From positions 62,001-126,000 of the forward strand of contig CAVPMU010000017.1 in assembly GCA_963706535.1 (NCBI GenBank): DNA of 64,000 nucleotides, given 5' to 3'. Under the pieces are notes generated by a model, which had not been told where the DNA came from, did no database searches, and saw nothing but the letters and a program-made list of their open reading frames with translations. A program made the position numbers and the translations under genes. Below, piece after piece: positions 8,368 through 16,309 of this stretch. The stretch comes from RPQJ01 sp963706535 (lineage in GTDB: Bacteria; Pseudomonadota; Gammaproteobacteria; Steroidobacterales; Steroidobacteraceae). Position 1 is the stretch's first letter, and every line of letters starts with the position of its first letter.

Positions 8368-10275
8368 CTACAGGTCCGGAATCCCTGCGGCTCGCAACCT
8401 TTCGACCGTCGAGTCCATCCGCCGGTCGTCAGGGATGTAAATCACCGTCCCATCCCGCCCGCGCGTCAGCAGCACGCGATAGACGTTCTTACGTACTGTC
8501 AACGGATCCTTTAGCGGCGGCCGGTTCCTCCCCGCGAACTCGATCGACCAGTTGTCCCCAGCCCACAAGAGGTCCGATCCCCAGGCGAGCAGGGCACAGT
8601 CGAGTTCGAGTCCTTGCGAAGAGAACTCGGTCGCGACCGTCTCCAGGCGGCAGCACGACTGAGAGTCCGCGGGGTCCGCGTTGTACCACGGCCCGACGCG
8701 CAGTTGTTTCGTCGTGTGGAACGTGTTGTCGACGCCGAACGCGGGCAGCCACTTGTCCTTGGACGACGCGACGAGCCCGTAGCGCGCAAACCGGGCATCG
8801 GCGTAGCGTTGCCGAAGATACTCGCGTGCGGAATCGAGCTCGCGCGTCAGCAGGAAGCGGTGACCGCCCTCGTGCAGTTCGTTCGCCAACGAGCGCAGCT
8901 GGCCAGCGAACAATCCGTCGAGCAGTCCGGCGACGAACTGGTGCACCTTTGGCGTCAGGTGAAAGCGGATCTCGGTGTCGAGGCTCAGCACCGGATTCCA
9001 GCGAGTGGCGCCCGGTAGTCCACTGAATGTCTCGGCATGCGCCGGAGCGCCGTGGACTGTCCACTCCGAGGCACGGACCGACTGTCGCACCGCTTCATAC
9101 CAGAGCCGCACCCCACCTTCCTCGCCGACGTGGATGGCCTGGCCGCTGCCGATCAGCGCCACCAGTACACACCACTCCGGGATGCGTTCGCAGAACTCGA
9201 TCAGGTGCTCGGGTTCGGACATCCCGACCGGCCCGCGATGCACATGCGCGACACGCTCCGCGTCATGGGCGCGCTGCGCCTCGTCGAACACGATCAGGTG
9301 CTCGGGCGGCACTGGGTGCTCGGCGCGAGTGTGCGCCCGCACGTACTCCTTGATCCCCTGGACGAATGTCCGGCCACCACCGCCGGCGTCCTTCAGCGCG
9401 TCCTGCAGGACCTGCACCAGCGGGCCGTTCCCCGACAGGTACACCGCAGGCGGCATCGTCCGGCCATTCGCACGCGGTACGGCCAGGTCATCGAGCCAGT
9501 GCGCGTGAACGAGCTGCAACCCGACCAGTGTCTTGCCCGATCCAGGCACGCCACTCAGCAGCACGAGATGACGGCTGCGAGCCTGTGCCGCTTGCCGGGC
9601 AATCGCGGAGATGTACTGCAGCGCCGGATCCGTCGCGGCACGCGCACGCTTGATCATCGGCAGTTCGCGCCGATGGAACAGCTGGCGTGCCGCCTCGACG
9701 ATCGTAGGCAGCGGCGCATATGCATCGAGCGCCAGGAACTCTTGCGCGCTGATAATCGGCTCACCGACGGTCGCGAGTCGTTCGAGCAGCGAGTTGAGCC
9801 CTTCCGGGCCGACCACGAATACGCCGTCTCGCTCGATCGGGTTGGCGCCACCACCTCGCACCAGCAGCACCGGCGATACCGAACGACCTGCGCAGGCCGC
9901 GTGATAGGCGCGCAAGTCGCGGGCGTAGCCAAAAGCCTGATCGAGTGCGGCGCGGGAGGGGTAGAGGGCGCCCTTCAATTCAAGGACCGCAACGCAACCG
10001 CGCTCGAGGACGATGACGTCGGGCCGCCGCGAGTCGCGGGGTAGCTCGTATTCGAGAATCGCGGTGTACTCGCGCGCGGCCGTGTCGCGCAGCTCGAGTG
10101 CGCGACACTCACGCTGCAGCCAGGGAATCGATTGATCCCAGGCGTGGACCTGCTCTGGCGAGGCGTCGGCGACGAATTGCTGAAGTTGGAGGCGGACCAC
10201 CCTCGGCTCGGACCGAGAGAAGGTCTCGAGGCTCGATTGCCAGCCTAGTCGGTCATAAAGCGGGCGGTCCTGCAT
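8368..10275 (-). CDS. PD-(D/E)xK-like nuclease fused to DUF2075 P-loop ATPase
   Basis: A 635-residue two-part protein. Residues ~65-130 look like a restriction-type nuclease core: PD at 85-86, a hydrophobic strand, then ELK at 99-101. The rest is a DUF2075 (Schlafen-group-3/helicase-like) ATPase: Walker A GVPGSGKT at 242-249, Walker B/DEAQ box VFDEAQ at 329-334, and the C-terminal VLLTRGRDGTVIYIP motif near 601-615 resembling UvrD-type motif VI. The start is ATG 10275; the longer frame would run into ctaA. It interrupts ctaA-ctaB and converges with a zinc-ribbon gene. I infer a DNA- or RNA-directed role, plausibly anti-phage defence. Activity and substrate are not shown by the sequence. Confidence 0.75.
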   Translation of the reverse strand: MQDRPLYDRLGWQSSLETFSRSEPRVVRLQLQQFVADASPEQVHAWDQSIPWLQRECRALELRDTAAREYTAILEYELPRDSRRPDVIVLERGCVAVLELKGALYPSRAALDQAFGYARDLRAYHAACAGRSVSPVLLVRGGGANPIERDGVFVVGPEGLNSLLERLATVGEPIISAQEFLALDAYAPLPTIVEAARQLFHRRELPMIKRARAATDPALQYISAIARQAAQARSRHLVLLSGVPGSGKTLVGLQLVHAHWLDDLAVPRANGRTMPPAVYLSGNGPLVQVLQDALKDAGGGGRTFVQGIKEYVRAHTRAEHPVPPEHLIVFDEAQRAHDAERVAHVHRGPVGMSEPEHLIEFCERIPEWCVLVALIGSGQAIHVGEEGGVRLWYEAVRQSVRASEWTVHGAPAHAETFSGLPGATRWNPVLSLDTEIRFHLTPKVHQFVAGLLDGLFAGQLRSLANELHEGGHRFLLTRELDSAREYLRQRYADARFARYGLVASSKDKWLPAFGVDNTFHTTKQLRVGPWYNADPADSQSCCRLETVATEFSSQGLELDCALLAWGSDLLWAGDNWSIEFAGRNRPPLKDPLTVRKNVYRVLLTRGRDGTVIYIPDDRRMDSTVERLRAAGIPDL

Positions 10276-10324
10276 GTGCGCCCAGGATACAGCAAGGCCG
10301 TGATCCGCCTGTCGAACGACAGGG

Positions 10325-11326
10325 TCAGCGCAGTCCCTTCGGAGGCCACAGGAACCGCAGCAGCGCCACCATCGACAACAGAAGCACCGCGGCCACGCCG
10401 TTGTGGGCGGTGGCAAGTTCCAGCGGCAGGGTCTCGAGCACCATCACGGGTCCGAGCACCCACTGCGTCGCCAGGACCACGGCCACCGCCGTGCCGGCCA
10501 TGCGTACGGCGCGGGATTGGCCCGTGCGCATCGCCTGCCAGGCGACGAGGCCGAGCACGAGCGCGGTGATCACGCCCCACAGGCGGTGGGTGTAGTGGAT
10601 GGCGACCCGCGCCGGGTGATCGAGCACGCCACCCTCGTAGTCGATGCCGAGGCCGCGCCACAACACGAAGGCGTCCTTGAAGTCCATGTCGGGCCAGAAC
10701 GACCTCTGGCAGGTCGGGAAGTCCGGGCAGGCGAGCGCGGCGTAATTGCTGCTGGTCCAGCCGCCGAGCATGATCTGGATGACCAGCACCACGAGTCCGA
10801 CGGCGGCCAACGTCCGCAACCGCCGCTCGCCAGCAGGGCGCGTCGTCCGGTGGACCCGGAGACTGAGCCACCAGAGCAGCGACATCGTTGCGAGGCCACC
10901 GGCCAGGTGTGCCGAGACGATGGCGGGCTTCAGGAGCAGCGTGACCGTCCACATCCCGAGCAGTCCCTGGAAGACGACCAGCAGCACCAGGAAGAAGGGC
11001 AGGCGGAGCGGCTGCGCCGGGTCGCGTCGATTGAGCCACGCCACCACCGCGATCGCGATGATCAGCAGGCCGAGCCCGCTGGCGAGGTAGCGATGGATCA
11101 TTTCCTTGAGCGCCTTCTCGGCCTCGAGCGGGCGTTCCGGAAACGCCGCGTTCGCCGCCTCCGCATTCTCGACGGCCTGGCCGACGGTGAGGTGCCCGTA
11201 GCAGCCGGGCCAGTCCGGGCAGCCGAGGCCCGCGTCGCCGAGGCGCACCCACGCGCCCAGCACCACGACGCCGAGTGCGATGGCGGTCCCGACCAGGCAG
11301 AGCCGGCGGAAGAGCGTGAGTTGCAT
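10325..11326 (-). CDS. ctaA: Heme A synthase (COX15/CtaA family)
   Basis: Membrane enzyme that oxidises the C8 methyl of heme O to a formyl group, giving heme A for cytochrome aa3. It has 333 residues and about eight hydrophobic segments. Family features are the N-terminal GAWVRLGDAGLGCPDWPGCYG (acidic residue and Cys pair), a second related half with ALACPDFPTC, and conserved histidines in HRYLASG, SAHLAGG, YTHRLWG and AHNGVA expected to ligate heme. It follows the SCO-like gene by 9 bases, so it is co-transcribed with the oxidase assembly genes. The gene is intact. Confidence 0.95.
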   Translation of the reverse strand: MQLTLFRRLCLVGTAIALGVVVLGAWVRLGDAGLGCPDWPGCYGHLTVGQAVENAEAANAAFPERPLEAEKALKEMIHRYLASGLGLLIIAIAVVAWLNRRDPAQPLRLPFFLVLLVVFQGLLGMWTVTLLLKPAIVSAHLAGGLATMSLLWWLSLRVHRTTRPAGERRLRTLAAVGLVVLVIQIMLGGWTSSNYAALACPDFPTCQRSFWPDMDFKDAFVLWRGLGIDYEGGVLDHPARVAIHYTHRLWGVITALVLGLVAWQAMRTGQSRAVRMAGTAVAVVLATQWVLGPVMVLETLPLELATAHNGVAAVLLLSMVALLRFLWPPKGLR

Positions 11327-11335
11327 GATGTGACC

Positions 11336-11953
11336 TCAGCCGATGTGCGACAGGCGCAGCAGTTTCTTCAGGTCGGTGAGCAGCGCCTTGTCGGGCGCGG
11401 CGGCGGAATAGCTCATGACGAGGTTGCCGAGCGGGTCGACCAGATAGATGCGGCCGGCCGCGGCGATCGGCACGCCGTCGTACACCGGGAACGGCTCGAG
11501 CAGCGCGGCGGTCGGCGCGGTCTCGACCAGCGCGACGACGAGGTCCGGGTGCTCCTGCGCGAGGAACGCGCGGTCGCAGCAGCGATCGGTCACGAGGAAC
11601 ACGCGCTGGACGCGATCCATGTCCTTGTTGAGCGCGATGCGTGACTGGCGCGTCAGGTAGAGCGCCTTGCGGCAACGGTCGTTGCACAGGCCGTCGCCGA
11701 CGTAGACCCAAGACCACTTGCCACGCAGCAGTCCGGCATCGGTGACGCTGCCGTCGGGTGTCGGCAGCGCAATCGCGGCCAGCGGCCGCGCCGGATCGAG
11801 CAGGTCGCCCTTGTTCGAGCCGCCGACCGGTCGCCAGTCCGTCGGTCCGTAGTAGAGCCAGAAGGCGACGGCCAGCGGCACGAAGAACAGGGCCGCGAGC
11901 CCGAGGAACTGGCGGCGCCCACGCTTCACGGCAGCATCGTCGGCGCGGTTCAT
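11336..11953 (-). CDS. SCO1/SenC-like cytochrome oxidase assembly protein
   Basis: Membrane-anchored, thioredoxin-fold protein of 205 residues: one N-terminal membrane segment (residues ~15-35), then a periplasmic domain. A Cys pair in GDGLCNDRCRKALY lies where SCO proteins carry their copper-binding CxxxC, and the later VYDGVPIAAAGRIYLVDPLG segment matches the end of the fold. It probably helps load copper or reduce cysteines at the CuA site of CoxB. The classical SCO histidine is not obvious, so copper binding is less certain than the fold. Start ATG 11953 overlaps the surf1 stop by 4 bases. Confidence 0.75.
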   Translation of the reverse strand: MNRADDAAVKRGRRQFLGLAALFFVPLAVAFWLYYGPTDWRPVGGSNKGDLLDPARPLAAIALPTPDGSVTDAGLLRGKWSWVYVGDGLCNDRCRKALYLTRQSRIALNKDMDRVQRVFLVTDRCCDRAFLAQEHPDLVVALVETAPTAALLEPFPVYDGVPIAAAGRIYLVDPLGNLVMSYSAAAPDKALLTDLKKLLRLSHIG

Positions 11954-12708
11954 GTCGGCAGGGAGGTCCCGGCCGGTGGCTCCCGGCGCAGGCTCAAGGC
12001 GAGGAAGACGACCCCGGCGGCCAGCGCGGCGGCGAACCACTGGATGGCGTAGCCGAGGTGTCGTTCCGGGCCAAAGCCGAGCGACGGTCGCCACTCGCGC
12101 TCATAGCCATCGGGCAGGTCGGGATCGAGCAACACGATGCGCGATTCTACCTCGGCGCCGAGCGCGGCCTCGACGTCGGCCTCCCGCGGGAAATTCATGA
12201 TGCGCGGCCAGCCCGCGGCGCCGGGCGCCACGGCCGGCCCGAGCCTGAGGCCGGGGACCGGCAGCCGGTCGAGGCGCCCACGGACCTCGCGTTCACGGAC
12301 GCCCACCGTCACGTCGGGCAGTTGCTCGCGGGTCGCGCCGAGCGGCACCCAGCCGCGATCCACCATCACCCAGCCCATGCCGTCCGACCGCTCCAGCGGC
12401 GTCAGCACGCGAAAACCCGGCCGCCCGGTACTGGTGGACGGCATGTTGTCGAGCAGGACCTGGCGCGTGGCGTCGTAGGACCCGCGCAGGCGGACGTGCT
12501 GGTAGCGGGCGATCTCGTCGAAACCGAGTCCGGTCGCGTCCACCGAGGTCTGGTTGCCGGCGATGAACGAGTCGATCAGCGACTGCTTCTCGCGGGCGCG
12601 GCCGAGCTGCCAGTAGCCGAGCGACACGAACGCGGCCAGCGCGGCGGCGGTGAGGAGCACCGCCCACGGCCGTGGCGCGAAGACCCGATTGCCGATGCGG
12701 ACGCTCAT
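11950..12708 (-). CDS. surf1: SURF1 family cytochrome oxidase biogenesis protein
   Basis: Two-helix membrane protein (252 residues) required for efficient insertion of heme a into CoxA. It has an N-terminal membrane segment ending in GYWQLGRAREK, the invariant RGSYDATRQVLLDN-type strand, a FRVLTPLERSDG segment followed by VMVDRGWVPLG, and the C-terminal YAIQWFAAALAAGVVFLAL helix. All SURF1 landmarks are present and the length is normal. It is the first gene of a surf1 / SCO-like / ctaA run with 4- and 9-base junctions, and diverges from the DUF2909 gene by 36 bases. Confidence 0.93.
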   Translation of the reverse strand: MSVRIGNRVFAPRPWAVLLTAAALAAFVSLGYWQLGRAREKQSLIDSFIAGNQTSVDATGLGFDEIARYQHVRLRGSYDATRQVLLDNMPSTSTGRPGFRVLTPLERSDGMGWVMVDRGWVPLGATREQLPDVTVGVREREVRGRLDRLPVPGLRLGPAVAPGAAGWPRIMNFPREADVEAALGAEVESRIVLLDPDLPDGYEREWRPSLGFGPERHLGYAIQWFAAALAAGVVFLALSLRREPPAGTSLPT

Positions 12709-12709
12709 C

Positions 12710-12715
12710 TATAAT
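12710..12715 (+). promoter_or_regulatory. Consensus -10 element upstream of the DUF2909 gene
   Basis: A perfect TATAAT, 29 bases before the DUF2909 start and just outside the surf1 start codon. The only -35 candidate (TTGCCG, 12689-12694) leaves a short 15-base spacer, so strength is uncertain. No Shine-Dalgarno sequence is visible before the gene. Confidence 0.5.
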
Positions 12716-12744
12716 CGCGCTCCAGCCATGCATCCCGCCCCGGC

Positions 12745-12951
12745 ATGATCAAGTTCCTCATCGTCCTGACCCTCGCAGCGATCGTCGCGAGCCTCGGCAC
12801 GGGCCTCTTCCACCTGGTCAAGGACGAGGGGCAGTCGAAGCGCATGGTGAATGCGCTGACCGTGCGCATCGCGCTTTCAGTGCTGCTGTTCGTCCTGCTG
12901 TTCGTGGCGTGGAAGGAAGGGATGATCCAGCCGCACGGAGTCGCGCGCTAG
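12745..12951 (+). CDS. DUF2909 twin-transmembrane protein
   Basis: Small inner-membrane protein of 68 residues with two hydrophobic helices (residues ~3-24 and ~42-60) joined by a charged loop (KDEGQSKRMVNAL), ending WKEGMIQPHG. This is the DUF2909 pattern, a family that recurs beside SURF1 and CoxC in beta- and gammaproteobacterial oxidase loci, so a role in oxidase assembly or stability is likely but unproven. It is the only plus-strand gene inside this locus. A six-codon reading frame (12728-12748) ends by overlapping its start. Confidence 0.85.
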   Translation: MIKFLIVLTLAAIVASLGTGLFHLVKDEGQSKRMVNALTVRIALSVLLFVLLFVAWKEGMIQPHGVAR

Positions 12952-12958
12952 AGCGCGC

Positions 12959-13058
12959 AGGCTGTGGGCCGTGGGCTGAAGGCTGTGGGTAAGAAGCCCG
13001 CAGGTCCCTCCGACCTACAGCCTACAGCCTACAGCCCTCAGCCCTCAGCCCTCAGCCT
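12959..13058. repeat. Heptad inverted-repeat element A
   Basis: Imperfect long inverted repeat between the convergent ends of the DUF2909 gene and coxC. The right arm is three CCTACAG units followed by three CCCTCAG units. The left arm is GGCTGTG, GGCCGTG, GGCTGAA, GGCTGTG. The arms are 7-base tandem repeats that pair across a central ~22 bases. Its place between two gene ends suits a bidirectional terminator. It shares architecture, not sequence, with the elements at 32551, 35167, 55321 and 57286. Confidence 0.75.
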
Positions 13059-13064
13059 CATCGC

Positions 13065-13088
13065 GTGTACTGGCTACAGCCAGTACAC
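13065..13088. repeat. 24-base perfect palindrome over the coxC stop codon
   Basis: GTGTACTGGCT and its exact complement are separated by two bases. The coxC stop codon and last five codons lie within it. It directly abuts element A, so a coxC transcript would end in two consecutive hairpins. It may be part of a terminator or a regulatory hairpin at the stop codon. Confidence 0.6.
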
Positions 13089-13955
13089 GAAGATGAACAG
13101 CCCCAGCCACACCACGTCGACGAAGTGCCAGTACCAGGCCACGCCCTCGAAGGCGAAGTGGTGCGTCGGCGTGAAGTGGCCCTTCATCACCCTGAGCCAG
13201 ATGACGAGCAGCATGATCGCGCCGATCGTCACGTGCAGGCCGTGGAAGCCCGTGAGCATGAAGAACGTCGAGCCGTAGACGCCGGACCCGAGCGTGAGGT
13301 TCAGCTCCTGGTAGGCGTGGATGTACTCCTCGGCCTGCAGGCCGACGAACAGGAAGCCCAGGATGAAGGTGAGCGCGAGGAAGATCTTGAGGATCCCGCG
13401 CTTGCCGGCCTTGAGCGCGTGGTGGGCGATCGTGATGGTCACGCCCGAGGTGAGCAGGATCGCGGTGTTGATGGCGGGCAGGCCGAACGCGGGGATGATT
13501 TCGAACTTGCCGCCGACGTCCTGCGGGCCGTTGGTGGGCCAGGTGCTCTCGTAGCCTTCCCACAGGAACAGGTTGGTGAGGAATTTCGAGCCCTCGCCGC
13601 CGAGCCACGGCACCGACAGCTGCCGCGCGTAGTACAGCGCGCCGAAGAACGCGGCGAAGAACATCACCTCGGAGAAGATGAACCACATCATCCCCATGCG
13701 GAACGAGCGGTCCACGCCGGCGTTGTAGATGCCGCTCTGGCTCTCGCCGATCACCGTGCCGAACCAGCCGAAGAACATGTAGGCCACGGCGGCGAGGCCG
13801 AGGTAGAGGATCCATGGTCCGACGGACGCGCCGTTCAGCAGCGCGGCGGTGCCGAGCATGGTGATGAACAGCGACACCGCACCCACGATCGGCCACTTGC
13901 TGCCGTGCGGGATGTAGTACTTGTCGCCACCGTGCGCGGTGTGTGCTTGGGCCAT
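13074..13955 (-). CDS. coxC: Cytochrome c oxidase subunit III
   Basis: Seven-helix core subunit of aa3 oxidase that stabilises proton uptake by subunit I. It has 293 residues. Family markers are HGSKWPIVGA at the N-terminus, the WFIFSEVMFFAAFFGALYY helix with its conserved Glu, the WPTNGPQ loop, HHALKAGKR, and the C-terminal GFHGLHVTIG and HHFAFEGVAWYWHFVDVVWL segments. The start is ATG 13955 (MAQAHTAHGG); upstream sequence in that frame is not conserved-looking. It follows ctaG on the minus strand. Confidence 0.97.
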   Translation of the reverse strand: MAQAHTAHGGDKYYIPHGSKWPIVGAVSLFITMLGTAALLNGASVGPWILYLGLAAVAYMFFGWFGTVIGESQSGIYNAGVDRSFRMGMMWFIFSEVMFFAAFFGALYYARQLSVPWLGGEGSKFLTNLFLWEGYESTWPTNGPQDVGGKFEIIPAFGLPAINTAILLTSGVTITIAHHALKAGKRGILKIFLALTFILGFLFVGLQAEEYIHAYQELNLTLGSGVYGSTFFMLTGFHGLHVTIGAIMLLVIWLRVMKGHFTPTHHFAFEGVAWYWHFVDVVWLGLFIFVYWL

Positions 13956-14020
13956 GGGCTGTCGCCTTCCTGTTCTATGCTGCCAACGCCGGCCACTGCG
14001 GCCGGCCCCCTTGCTCAACC

Positions 14021-14563
14021 TCAGCGCGCCGCGAGCTGCTGCCCCGGCACGGTATAGACCGAATACGCGAGCGTCATGCGGTCGACGTGCCCCGGCAGCT
14101 CCGGGTCCACGATGAACCTGACGGTGAATTCGCGCTCCTCCGCTGCCGCGAAGGTCTGCGGCGTGAAGCAGAAGCACTCGGTCTTCTGCAGGTAGCGCGA
14201 GGTGGTGATGGGCGCGACGCTCGGCACCGCCTGGGCGACCACCGGCACCGTGGCCTTGCTGCGGATGCGGAACTTCGCCTCGTACAGCCGACCGGGCTGC
14301 AGCGTCATCGACGGCGTCTCCGGCACCAGCTCGAACTCGCTGCCGGGCGCGAGCAGGGACACGAACTCGAGCGTGACCTCGCGGCCCACGCCTGCCTCGC
14401 TCGCCGTGATCCGCGACGGCGCGTCGTTGACCTTGATGCCCGCCGCCTCGCAGATCACGTCGTAGAGCGGGATCAGCGCGAAGCCGAACGCGAAGCTGCC
14501 GCCCGTCATCACGAGCAGGCTGCGCAGCAGCGAGCGGTCCGGCTTGCGGGCGTCGCGGTCCAT
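14021..14563 (-). CDS. ctaG: Cytochrome c oxidase assembly protein CtaG/Cox11
   Basis: Membrane-anchored periplasmic copper chaperone that delivers copper to the CuB centre of CoxA. It has 180 residues: a short cytoplasmic start, one membrane helix (residues ~14-33), the conserved PLYDVICEAAG, and the CFCF copper-binding pair in KTECFCFTPQ. The terminal region (FIVDPELPG, TLAYSVY) matches the family. It lies 4 bases after the 46-residue gene and before coxC, the usual location. Confidence 0.96.
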   Translation of the reverse strand: MDRDARKPDRSLLRSLLVMTGGSFAFGFALIPLYDVICEAAGIKVNDAPSRITASEAGVGREVTLEFVSLLAPGSEFELVPETPSMTLQPGRLYEAKFRIRSKATVPVVAQAVPSVAPITTSRYLQKTECFCFTPQTFAAAEEREFTVRFIVDPELPGHVDRMTLAYSVYTVPGQQLAAR

Positions 14564-14567
14564 GGCC

Positions 14568-14708
14568 CTAGGGCTTCCCGCCCAGCATGCTCGAGGCGAT
14601 GAAGGCGACGTAGATCCCGAGCGCCACCAGCACCAGCACGACCGTGGTCCTGCGGATGCGGCGGCGCTGCTCGTCGGTCGGGCCGGCGTTCACGGGGCTC
14701 GCGCTCAC
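14568..14708 (-). CDS. Cytochrome oxidase small membrane protein (46 residues)
   Basis: Small gene squeezed between coxA and ctaG. It starts with GTG overlapping the coxA stop and ends at TAG 4 bases before ctaG. The product has a charged, arginine-rich N-terminal half (TDEQRRRIRR) and one membrane helix (VVLVLVALGIYVAFIASSML). Short single-helix proteins of this type are commonly found at exactly this position in proteobacterial oxidase loci and are called cytochrome oxidase small assembly proteins. Frame, topology and context support a real gene; the function is inferred. Confidence 0.75.
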   Translation of the reverse strand: MSASPVNAGPTDEQRRRIRRTTVVLVLVALGIYVAFIASSMLGGKP

Positions 14709-16303
14709 TTGACGACCGGGGCCTCGTCGAACGTGTGGTACGGCGCCGGCGACGGCACGGTCCACTCCAGGCCCTGGATGCGCGCGCCGTCCCAGACCTC
14801 GGCGCTCGCCTTCGCGCCGCCCCTCGCGCACTTCCAGACGATGTACACGAACAGCAGCTGCGAGAGGCCGAAGCCGAAGCCGCCGATCGAGGAGACCATG
14901 TTCCAGTCGGCGAACTGCGTGGAGTAGTCCGGGATGCGGCGCGGCATGCCGGCGAGCCCGAGGAAGTGCTGCGGGAAGAACAGCACGTTCACGAAGATCG
15001 ACGACAGCCAGAAGTGCCGGTTGGCGAGCTTCATGTCGTACATGTGGCCGGTCCACTTCGGCAGCCAGTAGTAGACGCCCGCCATGATGGCGAAGACCGC
15101 GCCCGGCACCAGCACGTAGTGGAAGTGCGCCACGATGAAGTAGGTGTCGTGGTACTGGAAGTCGACCGGGGCGATGGCCATCATCAGTCCGGAGAAGCCG
15201 CCGATCGTGAACAGGAACAGGAAGGCGAGCGCGAACAGCATCGGCGGCTCGAAGGTGAGCGAGCCCTTCCACATCGTCGCCGTCCAGTTGAACACCTTCA
15301 CGCCCGTGGGCACGGCGATCAGCATCGTCGAGAGCATGAAGAACATCTCGCCGGCGAGCGGCATGCCCACCGTGAACATGTGGTGCGCCCAGACGATGAA
15401 CGACAGGAAGGCGATCGAGGCGGTTGCGAACACCATCGAGTCGTAGCCGAACAGCGGCTTCCTCGAGAACGTCGGGATGATCTCCGAGACGATCCCGAAC
15501 GCCGGCAGGACCATGATGTAGACCTCGGGGTGCCCGAAGAACCAGAAGATGTGCTGGTAGAGCACCGGGTCGCCGCCGCCGGCGGCGGTGAAGAACGTCG
15601 TCCGGAAGAAGTGGTCGGTGAGCAGCATCGTGACCGCGCCCGCGAATACCGGCATCACGGCGATCAGCAGGTACGCCGTGATGAGCCACGTCCACGTGAA
15701 CATCGGCATCTTGAGCAGCGTCATGCCCGGCGCGCGCAGGTTCATGATCGTGACGATGATGTTGATCGCGCCCATGATCGAGGACGCACCCGCGAGGTGG
15801 ATGGCGAAGATCGCGAGCGGGAAGGCGTCGCCGGTCTGCAGCACCAGGGGCGGGTAGAGCGTCCAGCCGGACGCGGGGCCGCCGCCCGGCATGAACAGCG
15901 ACAGGATCAGCAGCGAGAACGCCGCCACCAGCAGCCAGAAGCTGAAGTTGTTCATGCGTGGCAGCGCCATGTCCGGCGCGCCGATCTGCAGCGGGATCAT
16001 CCAGTTGGCGAGGCCGACCGTCGCCGGCATCACCGCACCGAACACCATGATGAGCGCGTGCACGGTCGTCATGGTGTTGAAGAAGCCCGGGTCGACGAGC
16101 TGCATGCCCGGCATGAAGAGCTCGGCGCGGACGATGAGCGCCATCGAGCCGCCGACCAGGAACATGACCAGGCTGAACACCAGGTACATCGTGCCGATGT
16201 CCTTGTGGTTCGTCGTCGTGAGCCAGCGCATGATGCCCTTCGCGGGACCGTGCTCGTGGCCGTCGTGGGCGGCGGCGTGGCCGTGGATATGCGTAGCGCT
16301 CAT
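14705..16303 (-). CDS. coxA: Cytochrome c oxidase subunit I
   Basis: Catalytic heme-copper subunit of aa3 oxidase, reducing O2 and pumping protons across the inner membrane; 532 residues and about twelve helices. All metal ligands are visible: H82 (heme a), H258 with the cross-linking Y262 in GHPEVY, H307-H308 (CuB), H393 (heme a3) and H395 (heme a). D- and K-channel segments such as NWMIPLQIGAPDMA are present. The histidine-rich start (HIHGHAAAHDGHEHG) is cytoplasmic and not part of the active site. It is immediately downstream of coxB. Confidence 0.98.
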   Translation of the reverse strand: MSATHIHGHAAAHDGHEHGPAKGIMRWLTTTNHKDIGTMYLVFSLVMFLVGGSMALIVRAELFMPGMQLVDPGFFNTMTTVHALIMVFGAVMPATVGLANWMIPLQIGAPDMALPRMNNFSFWLLVAAFSLLILSLFMPGGGPASGWTLYPPLVLQTGDAFPLAIFAIHLAGASSIMGAINIIVTIMNLRAPGMTLLKMPMFTWTWLITAYLLIAVMPVFAGAVTMLLTDHFFRTTFFTAAGGGDPVLYQHIFWFFGHPEVYIMVLPAFGIVSEIIPTFSRKPLFGYDSMVFATASIAFLSFIVWAHHMFTVGMPLAGEMFFMLSTMLIAVPTGVKVFNWTATMWKGSLTFEPPMLFALAFLFLFTIGGFSGLMMAIAPVDFQYHDTYFIVAHFHYVLVPGAVFAIMAGVYYWLPKWTGHMYDMKLANRHFWLSSIFVNVLFFPQHFLGLAGMPRRIPDYSTQFADWNMVSSIGGFGFGLSQLLFVYIVWKCARGGAKASAEVWDGARIQGLEWTVPSPAPYHTFDEAPVVK

Positions 16304-16309
16304 CGATGA

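Noticed and set aside
14735..16309. 524-codon plus-strand frame opposite coxA
   Set aside because: Antisense of a fully motif-supported coxA; the product is almost all charged residues.
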